From positions 1,022,501 through 1,086,500 of the forward strand of contig CM022678.1 of NCBI GenBank assembly GCA_012295275.1: a DNA stretch of 64,000 nucleotides. Reading direction: 5' to 3'. The DNA is from Chrysomallon squamiferum (taxonomy: Eukaryota; Mollusca; Gastropoda; Neomphalida; Peltospiridae). Made by a program: the position numbers and the translations under genes. Positions within the stretch are counted from its first letter, which is position 1, and every line of letters begins with the position of its first letter. Of this stretch, positions 51,691 through 64,000 are shown in pieces. The notes beneath the pieces were generated by a model, which searched no databases, was not told the DNA's origin, and saw only the letters and a list, made by a program, of their open reading frames with translations.

Positions 51691-52703
51691 GTGTTATCTC
51701 GGGTTGTACATTATAACATGTATGGATGGCCAGAAGAGTCTTCTATTTCACCTGAGCTGTTACCTTATTTCAGAGTGAAAGATGAATTAACCGTGGAGGA
51801 ACACTGTCTTCTCAGAGGAATGCGAGTGATTATTCCCGATAAATATCGAACAGATATTCTGTATTATCTTCATGAAAATCAAATAGGAATTGTGCGTATG
51901 AAATCTTTGGCTAGATTGGATTTGACCCACCAAACCATGGCAAACAATACATGTTGATTTTGCTGGACCATTCATGAAAGAAATGTTCATGATTGTGATG
52001 GATGCACATTCTAAATGGATCAAAGTTTTTCGAATGTCCAGTACCAGAGCAACGCATACAGTAGAGACATTGAGAAATCTCTTCGCAAGTTATGGAACGC
52101 CAGAGCAGTTGATTTCTGATAATGGACCTCAGTTTGTTGCAGAGGAATTTGAAACATTTCTTAAGAAAAATGAAGTGAAACACATCAAATCAGCTCCATA
52201 CCATCCAAGTTCAAATGGCGAGGCAGAAAGAGCTGTTCGTACTTTCAAAACTGCAATGAAAACAGTTGAGTCACGAACCATGAACCAGAAGATTTCATCA
52301 TTCTTGTTTGCGTATCGGAACAAAATGTAGTCCATCAGAATTGTTTCTTGGCAGACGTGTTCGAACGAGATTGGATATCTTGCGTCCAAGTTCGGAGAAC
52401 TCTGTTAAAAAGAGAACTATTCCAAAAGCAAATAAAACACGGGTGTTCAGTGTTGGAGATTCAGTACAAGTGAAGAACTACAGAAGATCTGACAAATGGT
52501 TGAGTGGAAAAGTATTGTGTCAGCTAGGGCCTGTTACCCACAGAGTGAAAGTTGGAGATTTTGTGTGTAAAAGACATGTGGATCAACTTCGTAAATGTGC
52601 GTATTCTGAGGATAATAGTATCACTTTCCCAGAACTGTCTGCAGTTGGTACTCAGTCTGAAATGGAATTTGTTGAACCAATGGACATACTTGATAAACTG
52701 TAA
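51691..52703 (+). pseudogene. Gypsy integrase, copy B
   Basis: The start of the HHCC finger is present ('YYLHENQIGIVRMKSLAR'), but its second half is deleted at about 51912, joining directly to the catalytic domain ('PWQTIHVDFAGPF', first Asp). 'SDNGPQFVAEEF' and 'SSNGEAERAV' give the second Asp and the Glu. A break at 52328-52330 precedes the C-terminal part (52308-52703, 'PVTHRVKVGDFVCKRHVDQL'), which ends at TAA. Confidence 0.88.
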
Positions 52704-52871
52704 TTGAAATATTATGGTGTCCAATGAAAAAAAAAAAAAAAAAAAAAAATTTGTTTTAAGTTCAAAGTTCAGTTGTTTAATTATTACTAATTAGTAAAGC
52801 ACACAAATTTATTTTAGAATTTTAGATATAAGATAATTTGTGGGTAAATTGAAAATTTTGAGGGGAGGAAG

Positions 52872-53057
52872 TGTTGTATCTAAATGGTGTTAGGGTTAAC
52901 ATTGTTACAGTTTACAATGTTTAGGGGAACCGGAATAAGACAGTATTATATGACGTCACCGGGAGCGTGCGTTAGTTCTTGTTCGTAGCCATTTTAGAAA
53001 CAAATAAATTGTTTGGAAACTGAAATGAACTTTATGTTTTAATGTTAAAACATAACA
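52872..53057 (+). repeat. 3' LTR of gypsy copy B (186 bp)
   Basis: TG...CA ends, preceded by the polypurine tract 'gaggggaggaag'. It has the same length as the copy A LTR (41193-41378). It fixes the element's right boundary, beyond which the sequence resembles the empty-site-like 59877-59975. Confidence 0.88.
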
Positions 53058-53156
53058 GTTACGTGACTGACATGCAGATATTTCATGCTTAATCTAGTCT
53101 ATGTACTTCTAAGTGCAGTTCGTTCTAGGTCACGTGTTTATTTCTATATACCAATT

Positions 53157-53193
<37 letters not shown>

Positions 53194-53239
53194 CAAATTG
53201 GGAAGTGGAAAGAGGAAGAAATAAGACAAAATAACTCGA

Positions 53240-53270
<31 letters not shown>

Positions 53271-53835
53271 CATAATAATAATTATAATGATAATATAATT
53301 TTTTCTTTCCATAATAAGAGTCAAACCTGTTATATAATTTAAAATAAAAAAATTACACTGTGTACAAAAAACAACACACACCCTCAAACACTAAAAGAAT
53401 GGTAATTAGAAGCGAGATGACATGAATTGTTTATATTTCCTTTTACTATTGACAATTTCAGTTAATAAACAAAAATTGTGTTAATATGCTAATCAGGGCT
53501 AATGATTTTCTCCATGGTGCTTTGGCTACATCTGTGATAGTTTTAATGTATGTTGTTGAGTAAATGTTAGCGAGTATTAGAAAACATCCTAGATGTGGTG
53601 TGTAAGTCGCAGCTGAAATTCATAATCAAAAAGAAAACAAAAGAAAAAACGCTTTCTTTGTAATAAACTATAAAGCACACAAGCCACTCAAACAACTGAA
53701 AAATGATAATTAGAAGGGACATAACAGAAATCTTTCCACAATGGCATCATTTGTATTTGCTTTTGCAACCGATAATTTCAATTAATAAACAGGAACTTTC
53801 TTAATTTCCTCATCAAGAATAGCAAATTTATTATT

Positions 53836-53867
<32 letters not shown>

Positions 53868-55111
53868 TTATGATTATTATTATTATTATTATTCACTTCT
53901 TCGGAACACAAGTCTGACTTTTACGATATAAGTTTTAGCAATGTTAATGATATATACAGATAACAAACTATTTTTAAAAAAATCAGTAAATAAATAAATC
54001 ATCACACTTGTACATCAACACAAAAAAAATCAATTAAACCATTTATTATTATAACTGGCAAAATTTCATTTTCTATAATAAAATAATGAACATTTGCAAA
54101 ACAATAAAGTTAGTTTTTCCCTAATTCGTATCTACATTACAGTATATGATAATTATAGACACATATAATACGATGTTACACAAAAAAATGAAAAGAAGAA
54201 TCACATTCGCAATTCAACACTAAAACGTTCCATTAAATCGATTTATAATAAAATAATAAAGACTTGTAAAACAGTAGTCTGTTCTTTGCTAATTCATTTC
54301 TACATGACAAAACTCATGTTAAATATTTCAAGTACATGTCTAGATCACGTGACAATGATCTGATCTTAAACTAACGTGACATTGACTAGTGAGCTTGTTT
54401 ATTTTAAAATCTAACGACAAAGAAAGCTGAGTATTAATAATAAACTTTTCATTCTTAAACACTTACCAAGTCAGTAGATATTGTACTATTTATTTTTGAT
54501 TTAATTTCTTAATTCATCGCATTATTGTAATTTAATAAATAATTTCATTTAATGAAAACAAGAAATTTAACAATAAGTTAACTTGAATATTTCGTTACCG
54601 CTTGTCAAAAAATTATTTTAACAAAAAGATACTCTATGTTAAACAGTTAAAACAAATAATAATAATAACAATAATAATTATAATTATAAAAAAAAACCCA
54701 GATAAAACAAAAAGATAAATATCATGAACAAAATCAACTAATGAATATAACTGTAATAAGGAGTATCCACTGTAGCCATTTTAAATTTCAGCTCAGTTTT
54801 AGATTATAATTGAATCAAATCAGAATATAGAAATTAACCTGTTACTTTATTAACGCTGAAGATATTTTTGACCAATGATTTCTCATAATTATTCTACCTT
54901 TTTTGCAATTCCCGAATTTAGTGAAATAGACCTGTATCAGTATTTGAGGAAACTGATTTATTTCAATTTTCTCTTAATAAAGAAAGAGTTATTCCGTAGA
55001 CATGTTATTCCTCCATCGCCTATTTCATAAGACAACTGAACAAAGTGTACTTCGTCAACAGCGGTTTTACTTAAACACCGCTTCCATTATTGGAGGATTT
55101 TTTCTTTCGTC

Positions 55112-55184
<73 letters not shown>

Positions 55185-56109
55185 ATGAAGAAAAAAGGAA
55201 AAGAAATACAAAAATAAAATAAAAAATTAAATTAAATTTTAAACAAAATGGTGGCACGTAATTTAAGATTATATTGACACTTTCGGAGAAGCGCCTGTCC
55301 GGAAAATGCAAATATCCTGAAAATCGTGAATGCAAACATGAAACCTAAAATTAACGGAAATACAAAATTTCATTACAGATAGCAGCTACATAATACAGTA
55401 ACAAAGTAATGTAGTAGCAATGTACAGACATAATAACAATGTAAACAAATGTCATACACTACATGAAAAGAAAATTGTAGAATAGGCTGGGTGAAGTTTG
55501 CAAGGTAAGGATAGTGATGGGTACAGTTTTAACTTGATGGAAAGTGCGAGGAGACAACGTTACTGTCATCGTGGGTTACGGAAATAATGGCACTCGGAAG
55601 AAATGGCACTGTGCAGATTTGGAAAAATGGCACCTGAAAAATACTTTTTTATTGCTTATTGGCGTTTAGTTATTGGTAGTAGTTAAAGTCATCTTTATAG
55701 TGCATGAATAATATTTGAGAAAATTATTTAATGTGAGATGTTCATAATTAAACGTCAGTCAAAACAAATGTAAACCAAAGCTAACCCCTCTCTCTATATA
55801 TAAATATATATCGAAAACAAAAATAAAATAAACATTTTAAATTTGCTTCTTTTTCACATTCATAAGAATCTTTCGAAAGTAATTAAACAAACTACCTCGC
55901 ATCTACAAAATTCACATTCTATTATTATTTGATGATAATAAAAATACATAAATAAATGAAGAAAGAACAACAACAATAACATTCAATAACAAAATAGCTC
56001 TTGAAAGCAAAGAAATATCACGAAAACCAAAAGAAACAATATATTTATACAAAATAATCATTCAGTGTAATTTAAAGACCAATACATTCCACAAAATAAT
56101 TTTAATAAA
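53058..56109. repeat. Flank of gypsy copy B, duplicate of 41379-44430
   Basis: Near-identical to the copy A flank. Visible substitutions include the stretch 53515-53615 against 41835-41936, with about seven differences in 100 bases; most other stretches differ by one or none. The ATT tract (55116-55183) is longer than its partner. No gene is seen. Confidence 0.9.
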
Positions 56110-56925
56110 AAATTAGAGTTTCACCTCGACTGTTTTTAATATTTACATCAACATCTTTTTTAATCAGTGCAGTCACAATTTCTGGCTGCTACATGTGTAA
56201 CAGAACTGTTGTCATTGTCTGTTAAATCAGGATCAGCTCCTTGTTTTAGTAAATATAATGGTATTTCTGGTATAATATAGAATACGGCTACAAAAATAGT
56301 TTTACCTTCACTGTTAACTACGATTATTTCAACCACCCCGCTTTTTGTTACTTTTTTCATCATATTTGTTAATTTGTGATGTCATGTGCAATGTTGAATT
56401 GTTTTGTTTAACAGTTATATCAGTATCAGCTCCATTTTCCAGTAACAACAAAGCTACTGCCTTTCTGTGTGTCACTGCTTTTACAGCTTCCTGAAGTGGA
56501 GTTTTTCTCTCAATGTTTACTGCATTAACATCAGCATTTTTCTCTATCAGTGATTTTATCATATCTAAGTCACCACGCAGAACTGCAATGTGGAGTAGTG
56601 AGTCTAAAGGCAACAATTTCAAACTAGGTTTACATAGAAGAAACAGTTTCAATCTAGTGTGTTCATCGGATCACAGTTTTAATCTAATTTCCTCTTCAAA
56701 CACTTGAATCAATTTCTGGTTAACATCTACATTCACATTAGGATCAGCTCCTTTATCAAGAAGACACTGAACAACATCTACACTGTTAAACATCACTGCT
56801 ACTTTTCTTCCAGTTGTTTTCATCTATATCATTACGTCTCTGGTCAATGAGAAAATTCTATGTGTCAGCAGATCCCCATATTGCTGCTGCTAAAAGTACT
56901 TGCTCTCCTTAGATAAATCTATTCA
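56110..56925 (-). pseudogene. Ankyrin fragment of a receptor paralogue, copy B
   Basis: Same as the 44430 fragment but extending about 350 bp further upstream. It reads 'LHIAVLRGDLDMIKSLIEKN' and, further up, 'DVNQKLIQVFEEEIRLKL' and 'MFNSVDVVQCLLDKGADPN', as in genes 1 and 2 near residue 700-740. Stops and frame changes are present. The match ends near 56915, where a GATA tract (56949-56970) and a LINE relic follow. Confidence 0.85.
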
Positions 56926-56984
56926 TGACTATTTGGTCTATCTGTTTATAGATAGATAGATAGATAGATAAAAAGATTGTATTT

Positions 56985-57865
56985 TTCAAACTAGCAATAT
57001 GTATATTGTAAATGGAAGAGTTGGTAATGATAAAAATAATTGTAAAACTACTTGTAAGAGATTGTTCTAACATGAACAATTTAATACAACGGTGAACAAT
57101 ATCAATAATTTATTCGTGAACACCGCAGCAAACACATTTGGATGTACTTAAAAAAAACACAGAAGAAAATACACAGAAGCCAGAACATTTAACAATAGGA
57201 AAACACAAGAAAACAATGGAAAACAAAAAACGACTTATAAAGACTAGTAAACAGTACAAGAATGTAATATTAAAACATTTAAGAAGACATAATTTGAAGA
57301 TAGAACAGAAACTTACAGATCTTACAAATACGCCACGCGAACATTTCAGGAACGTAATCTACCTCCTTTAGAAACACTATATCAATACTTTACTGACGTA
57401 AACATCAGTGATGACAGCCTCCACAACATAAATTTACCACAGGCCTAGAAAGTAATAGTTTATTAGAATGTAAAATACTTACAGTTGTTACAATTATCAA
57501 GAACAACAAACCTTTTGATTTAGACAATATAATTAATGAATATATTAAGCAAACTGTTCCCTGTATGATACATGATTATTTGAAACTTTTATATTTTGTG
57601 TTTTAGAATTGATGATCAAAATAATCCAGAAAACAATAGATCTATTACTTTACTTAGTTGCCTCGGTAGACTCTTTACCGCTGAGATAAATAACTATGCT
57701 GTATCTTGAAACAAATGATATAATCTGGAATTCAAGCAGGTTTTAGGAAGGATTATTGTACACATGACAACATGTTTACACTATACGGTATAATCGAACT
57801 GATGAAAGGACGGAAGAAAAACTGTTTGTCATGCTTGTTTTGTTTTATATATATATATATATTTT
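56985..57865 (+). pseudogene. Non-LTR retrotransposon (LINE) relic 1
   Basis: The plus strand reads 'KNVILKHLRRHNLKIEQKL' (57138-57371), a linker between endonuclease and RT. After frame breaks come 'LDNIINEYIKQTVPCMIHDY', 'NNRSITLLSCLGRLFT' and 'TLYGIIELMKGRKK', which are the early RT blocks. It ends before the catalytic 'Y/F-A-D-D'. It is close to 61370-62100, and orientation is opposite to the ankyrin fragments. Confidence 0.8.
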
Positions 57866-59870
57866 TTTTCTTCAAATAATTATTGTATAGACTTTTTTTT
57901 TTTTTTTTTTTTCACATTTGAAAGAGATTATAGTTTTTACACAAATGTAAGGGATTATATAAGTTTGTGAAAGAGTCCAGACACTGTGCTGTTTTTCTTC
58001 TACACACAAAAGAGTTAACATCGTATTTATACGAACTAAAGATTAATAAATAGTTACATTTTCTTTTAATGAACACATGGCTAATACGAATCTTATGTGG
58101 CCTCGTCAAAAATAATTTTAATGAGAATAAATTCCACGTTGAAGTTCCAAATTGACAAAAAAAAAGAAAAAAAAACAACATATATATAATATATATATAT
58201 ATATAATTGTTATCATCAATTTGTTTTTTGTTTGTTTGTTTTATTTGTTTTGTTTTTTGTTTTTTGTTTAGTCAACAATTTGTTTTTATTATTTATTGAT
58301 TGATTGTTGTTGTAGTTGTTGTTTAGAAAGACCTCACCTTAACCATTTTACACTATATTTCAATATTAAATTATAATTATACCAAATCAATACATATGAA
58401 ATTAACTTTGGTTATTAAAGCTGACTAAACGTTCTCTACTGGAAATATTTTTAATCAGTGTCTACATGTTTTGAAACTTTTGAAATTTACATCAGTATCA
58501 ACATTTGACGAAACCAATTAATATTAATTCAGTATTTTTAAATAAACAGTTATTCCGTTGACATTTTAATCCTCTATCGAGATAAATTGACCCTTACTGG
58601 TGCCATTTTTATTCTTTGCTAAAACAGACATGACGCGCAAGGTAGAAAAGTTGGGCCACTGCGTCTGGAGACAAAACTGGTCTGACGTCAGGCCTGTTTC
58701 TGTCATACTTATATTAAATATACCAGACGATAACCCTTTTTGTTCGTGTGTTTATTGTTTTATAAATAAATAAATTAAATAAACAGAAATATTTTAACTT
58801 TATTTCGTCATAACTGTTTTCAAAATGAAAACTCAAATGAAAGCCGAGTTTCGGATGTCACATTCCGGGATCGCCATTGAAAATTTTAAACTGTAAGTTT
58901 TATATAAGCAATTAACAGTCACTATTAAAAACAATATAGTTTAAGTTTTGCCTACCTGTAGTAGAAATCACAGTAAAACAGGAATCTTGTCAACTAACGT
59001 CGTCTTCTCGTCTGTGAATTGTCTGCTTAGACACGTCAGTTGATATATTTGTAAGACGACGCGTCACCGTTACTCTGGTTCGTTGGTGACAATGTCTACA
59101 GCTTTACAAATCAGTTCTAAATATAACTATTATAAATATTGTTCTCCGACAGGCTTTTTTTTTTTTTTTTTTTCGATCTTTATTTATTTATATATTTATT
59201 TCATTTCATTTGAGTCTATATGTGTATGTGTGTGAGTGTGTAAATGTGAGCGTGTGTATATGTCTACATATCTAACATTACATACAAAAGGACTGTTGAT
59301 TTTCATTGTAATAAAATTCTCTAAAACCAGAAATAACAACACTGAATTTAATTTTGTTACAGGCAGCTTTAAGACAATCGCAGATATAAATTTTACAGGT
59401 CAATACATTTAAATCCCTTGTATTTATAAATCTGCGAAATAAAAGGTTCCACTGTAGAAAAAAATAAAAAATAAAAATAAAGTGAGCGATCCGTCCCATT
59501 ACGTAGTTCGTTTTCTTACTTTATAAATTATGAGAGATCTGCATGTTAGTCACGTGACTTTTATTATTGTTTTATGTCGAAAATTATAACAGGACATCCA
59601 AAAAGAAACTCACACTCTCGCAGACATACATATATTATACACATATACATACATATATATAAACATACAATGTACACAGATACCATATACACGCATACGT
59701 ACACACATATATATACATGCACACACACAAAACTCTTGAATACGTTATTTTAATTATCGTAAACAATTTTATTTAAAAAAACTTTTATCTATCTTCACTT
59801 TTTTATTATTATTTTATTTTATTTTATTTTATTAAGTCCCATTACAATTACCTGTAATTACCTGTGAATA
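57866..59870. other. No recognised gene
   Basis: T-rich and TA-rich tracts (57855-57912, 58180-58205, 59152-59174), a GT-rich stretch (59221-59262) and a CA/TA stretch (59615-59725). Bases 58490-58620 belong to the same repeat as 50-240 and 43250-43430. Less AT-rich DNA at 58620-58720 and 58970-59110 has no open frame of note. Confidence 0.5.
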
Positions 59871-60310
59871 AATGTCACAAGACTAACACGCAGATATCTC
59901 ATGTTTAAACTTGTCCATGTACTTCTAACTGCAGTTTGTTCTAGGTCACCCGTTTATTTCAATACAGTGTGTTACTCCTGTTAGCCTGTGACGTCACTGA
60001 ATGTTCTAATATATCACGTTTCTGAAAACTGTTTTCAATACGAAGTCAGAAAGCAACAGAGCGGGAGAGCGGGTTGAACTACACCAACGATTATAACAGA
60101 TAATAATATCGTGTTCAGAATGAAAACAAATGAAATAAACATTTTAAATTTACTTCTTTCTCTCATTCATCAGAATCTTTCAAAACTAATTAAACAAACT
60201 ACCTCACATCTACTAAATTCACCTTCTATTATTATTTGATGATAATAAAACAAATTAATTAATAAAGACGAAACAGAACAAGCAGAAAAATAAGAAGAAC
60301 AATAGCCAAA
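59871..60310. repeat. Gypsy-free version of the duplicated flank
   Basis: 59877-59975 aligns with 41380-41480 and 53059-53160 ('gcagatat.tcatg.tta', 'ctgcagtt.gttctaggtcac'), while no retrotransposon precedes it. From 60137 it aligns with 55830 onward, so about 2.5 kb of the flank is missing or was gained in the other copies. Confidence 0.65.
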
Positions 60311-61175
60311 TTTCAGTAAATACAAAATACTTGTTTCTTATTAGAATTCATAGATGCTAAAAGAGGAGTTTCACCTCCACAGTTTTTAATATTTACGTCA
60401 AAACCATTTTCGATCAGTACTGTCACAATTTCTTTATTTCCTTGTTCAGCTGCTAAGTGTAAAACAGAACTGTTATCATTGTCTATTAAATTAGGATGAG
60501 CTCCTTGTTTTAGTAAATATAATGGTATTTCTGGTCTGTTATAGAACAAGCATACAAAAATAGGAGTTTTTCCTTCAATTTTAATTGCATTTATTTCAAC
60601 GCTTTTTTTGTTACTTCTTTCACTACGTCTATGTCAATCTGAGATGCTACGTGCAATGCCGAATTGTTTTGTTTATCTGTTATGTTAATATCAGCACCAT
60701 TTTCCAGTAACAACAAAGCTATTTCCTTTCTGTGTGTCACTGCTTTTACAGTCTCATGAAGTGGAGTTTCTCCCTGACTGTTTACTGCATTAGCATCAGC
60801 TTTTCTCTTTATCAGTGATTTTACTATATCTAACTCACCACGCAGAACTGAAATGTGGAGAAGTGACTCTGAAGGCAACAATTTCAATCTAGTGTTTTCA
60901 TCACACCACAGTTTTAATCTAATTTCCTCTTCAAACTATTGAATCAATTTCTGGTTAAGATCTACATTCACATTAGGATCAACTGCTTTATCAAGAAGAC
61001 ACCGAACAACATCTGCACTGTTAAACATCACTGCTACTTTCAGTACTTCACCTTTCTTCCAGCTGTTCTCATGTTTCATTACATCTTTGTTCAATAAGAA
61101 AATTCACTGTATCAGTAGATCCCCACATCGTTGCTGCTAAAAGTACTTTATCTCTGTTTTGATCAAAGTCATGAA
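60310..61175 (-). pseudogene. Ankyrin fragment of a receptor paralogue, unit C
   Basis: The minus strand reads, near 61170, 'DKVLLAATMWGSTDTVNFLI', then 'AVMFNSADVVRCLLDK', then 'LHISVLRGELDIVKSLIKRK' (60887-60591, 98 codons). A stop separates this from 'LYLLKQGAHPNLIDNDNSSV' and 'KEIVTVLIENGFDVNIKNCG' (60549-60313). It has the same order as genes 1 and 2, better preserved than the 44430 and 56110 fragments, but without the NTPase or a full array. It ends at a GATA tract. Confidence 0.87.
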
Positions 61176-61178
61176 TAC

Positions 61179-61181
<3 letters not shown>

Positions 61182-61219
<38 letters not shown>
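61182..61219. repeat. GATA microsatellite at an ankyrin/LINE junction
   Basis: About nine GATA units lie between the ankyrin fragment and the LINE relic. A shorter tract sits at the same junction in the sister unit (56949-56970). Confidence 0.9.
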
Positions 61220-62330
61220 TGTATTTTGCAAAATAACAATATGAATGAAGAGTTAGTAATGATAAAAATATTGGTACAACTATTTGTAAGAGATTTTTTC
61301 TAACATGAACAGTATCAGTAATTTATTCGTGAACACCTGGCTAAGTACATTGGATATACTCGAAGCAAATCTACCCCTAGACGTTTAACAAAAGACAGAA
61401 GAAAATACACAGAAGCTAGAACATTTTACCAACAGGAAAACACAAGAAGACATTGGAAAACAAACAACGACTTCTAAACGCCAGTAAACAGTACAAGAAT
61501 GTAATAATAAAACATTTAAGAAGACATAATTTGAAAATAGAACAGAAACTTACAGATCTTACAAATACGCCACGCGAATATTTTAGGATTGTAGTCTATC
61601 TCCTTTAGAAACACTGTATCTATACTTTACTAACGTAAACATCAGTGATGACAGCCTCCACAACATAAATTTACCACAGATTCAGAAAGTAATAGTTCAC
61701 TAAAAAGCCCTATTTTAGAATGTAAAATACTTACAGTTGTTAAATTTATAAAGAACATCAACACTTTGGGTCTAGACAATATAATTAATAAATATGTTAA
61801 GCAAACTGTTGATTGTATGATGCATAATTATGTGAAACAGATATATTTTGTTTTTGAAATTGATATCTCCCCTTACTCAATTTATAAAATTGGTGATAAA
61901 AATAATCCAGAAAAGTATAGATTTATTACATTACTTAACTGTCTTCGGCAACTCTTTAATACTGGGTTAAATAATAGACTAAAGTTGTTTCTTGAACAAA
62001 ATGATATACTGACTGACGTTCAAGCAGGATTAGGAAGGATTATTGCTCAAATGACCCAATTTTTACACTATACGATATAATCGAACTGATGAAAGCACGG
62101 AAGAAAAAACTGTTTTGGTCGGTTTATAGATTTCAGCAATCTTTTCATTCAATGTGGGGAAAATTTATTAGCAATGGTATAAATGGTAAACATTATTTTC
62201 ATCCAGTGTCAACTAAGAATATTTGAAACTTGTCATGAATGGAAAATTTACGTAACCAGTTGACAAAACTGTTATGAGATTTAAGGAAATGTACACCATT
62301 CTACATATTAAATGAAAAACTTGATTTATA
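61220..62330 (+). pseudogene. Non-LTR retrotransposon (LINE) relic 2
   Basis: Collinear with relic 1. 'KIEQKLTDLTNTPREYF' near 61537 leads to the frame 61766-62080 with 'NPEKYRFITLLNCLRQLFNT', 'NNRLKLFLEQNDILTDVQAG' and 'QFLHYTI'. These are RT blocks before the catalytic Asp pair. After 62080, frame-broken remains include 'IELMKARKKK'. The element is dead. Clade not assigned. Confidence 0.82.

Positions 62331-64000
<1,670 letters not shown>

Larger units (their letters stand above)
48905..53057 (+). mobile_element. Defective Ty3/gypsy element, copy B (most complete)
   Basis: Order: truncated 5' LTR, PBS-like site, gag remains, protease, RT, RNase H, integrase, polypurine tract (52860-52871), 3' LTR. 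The order PR-RT-RH-IN marks Ty3/gypsy. Coding is broken in gag, after the protease motif, between RT and RNase H, in the integrase finger and near 52328. It cannot move on its own. No env-like frame follows the integrase. Confidence 0.93.

Overview
The window looks like a repeat-rich, AT-rich animal genome segment. A mollusc or similar lophotrochozoan is my best guess. That guess is inference from two things: expanded STAND-NTPase/ankyrin receptor genes, and a PARP/WWE gene fragment, sitting among dense microsatellites, Ty3/gypsy and non-LTR retroelements. There is no rRNA, tRNA, CRISPR array or prokaryotic operon. One 200-base run of N (3704-3903) marks an assembly gap.

Layout. 1-10900: mostly repeats, with a Tc1/mariner transposase relic (3920-4455, minus) and a decayed Ulp1/SENP-like cysteine peptidase gene (5340-7920, minus) that contains a 60-bp minisatellite. 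10940-36700: a large tandem duplication. Each unit runs LINE 3' end, long AT-rich downstream region, then a minus-strand STAND-NTPase plus ankyrin-array gene, then its 5' exons. Unit 1 covers about 10940-22150. Its NTPase region is intact, its ankyrin array is broken by frameshifts, and an upstream exon is missing. Unit 2 covers about 25350-36700. It has one long exon (28124-34730) with a single late frameshift and two short, phase-matched upstream exons. Between the units lies a plus-strand PARP gene piece (WWE domains plus the start of the catalytic domain), cut off at its 3' end and carrying three in-frame stops.

37472-37952 looks like a third receptor unit with the whole gene body deleted. 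A roughly 6.9-kb block is then present twice, at 37953-44888 and 49640-56577. It holds most of a defective Ty3/gypsy element, its 3' LTR, flanking DNA and an ankyrin pseudogene fragment. The sequence between the copies (44889-49640) has an Ig/membrane-like exon candidate, a MULE-type transposase relic with a FLYWCH-like finger (47371-47960), a long hairpin around a GT tract (48659-48807), and the 5' LTR and gag of the second gypsy copy. 56100-62330 holds two related units, each an ankyrin pseudogene fragment joined to a LINE relic. The last kilobases repeat sequence families seen at the left edge.

The theme is a receptor-type gene family growing and decaying by segmental duplication, with retroelements at several breakpoints and ankyrin modules copied within the arrays. 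Gene 2 (28124-36445) is the only receptor copy that looks close to functional. STAND NTPase/ankyrin proteins are usually thought of as signalling or immune-type sensors, but this window does not show what these copies sense.
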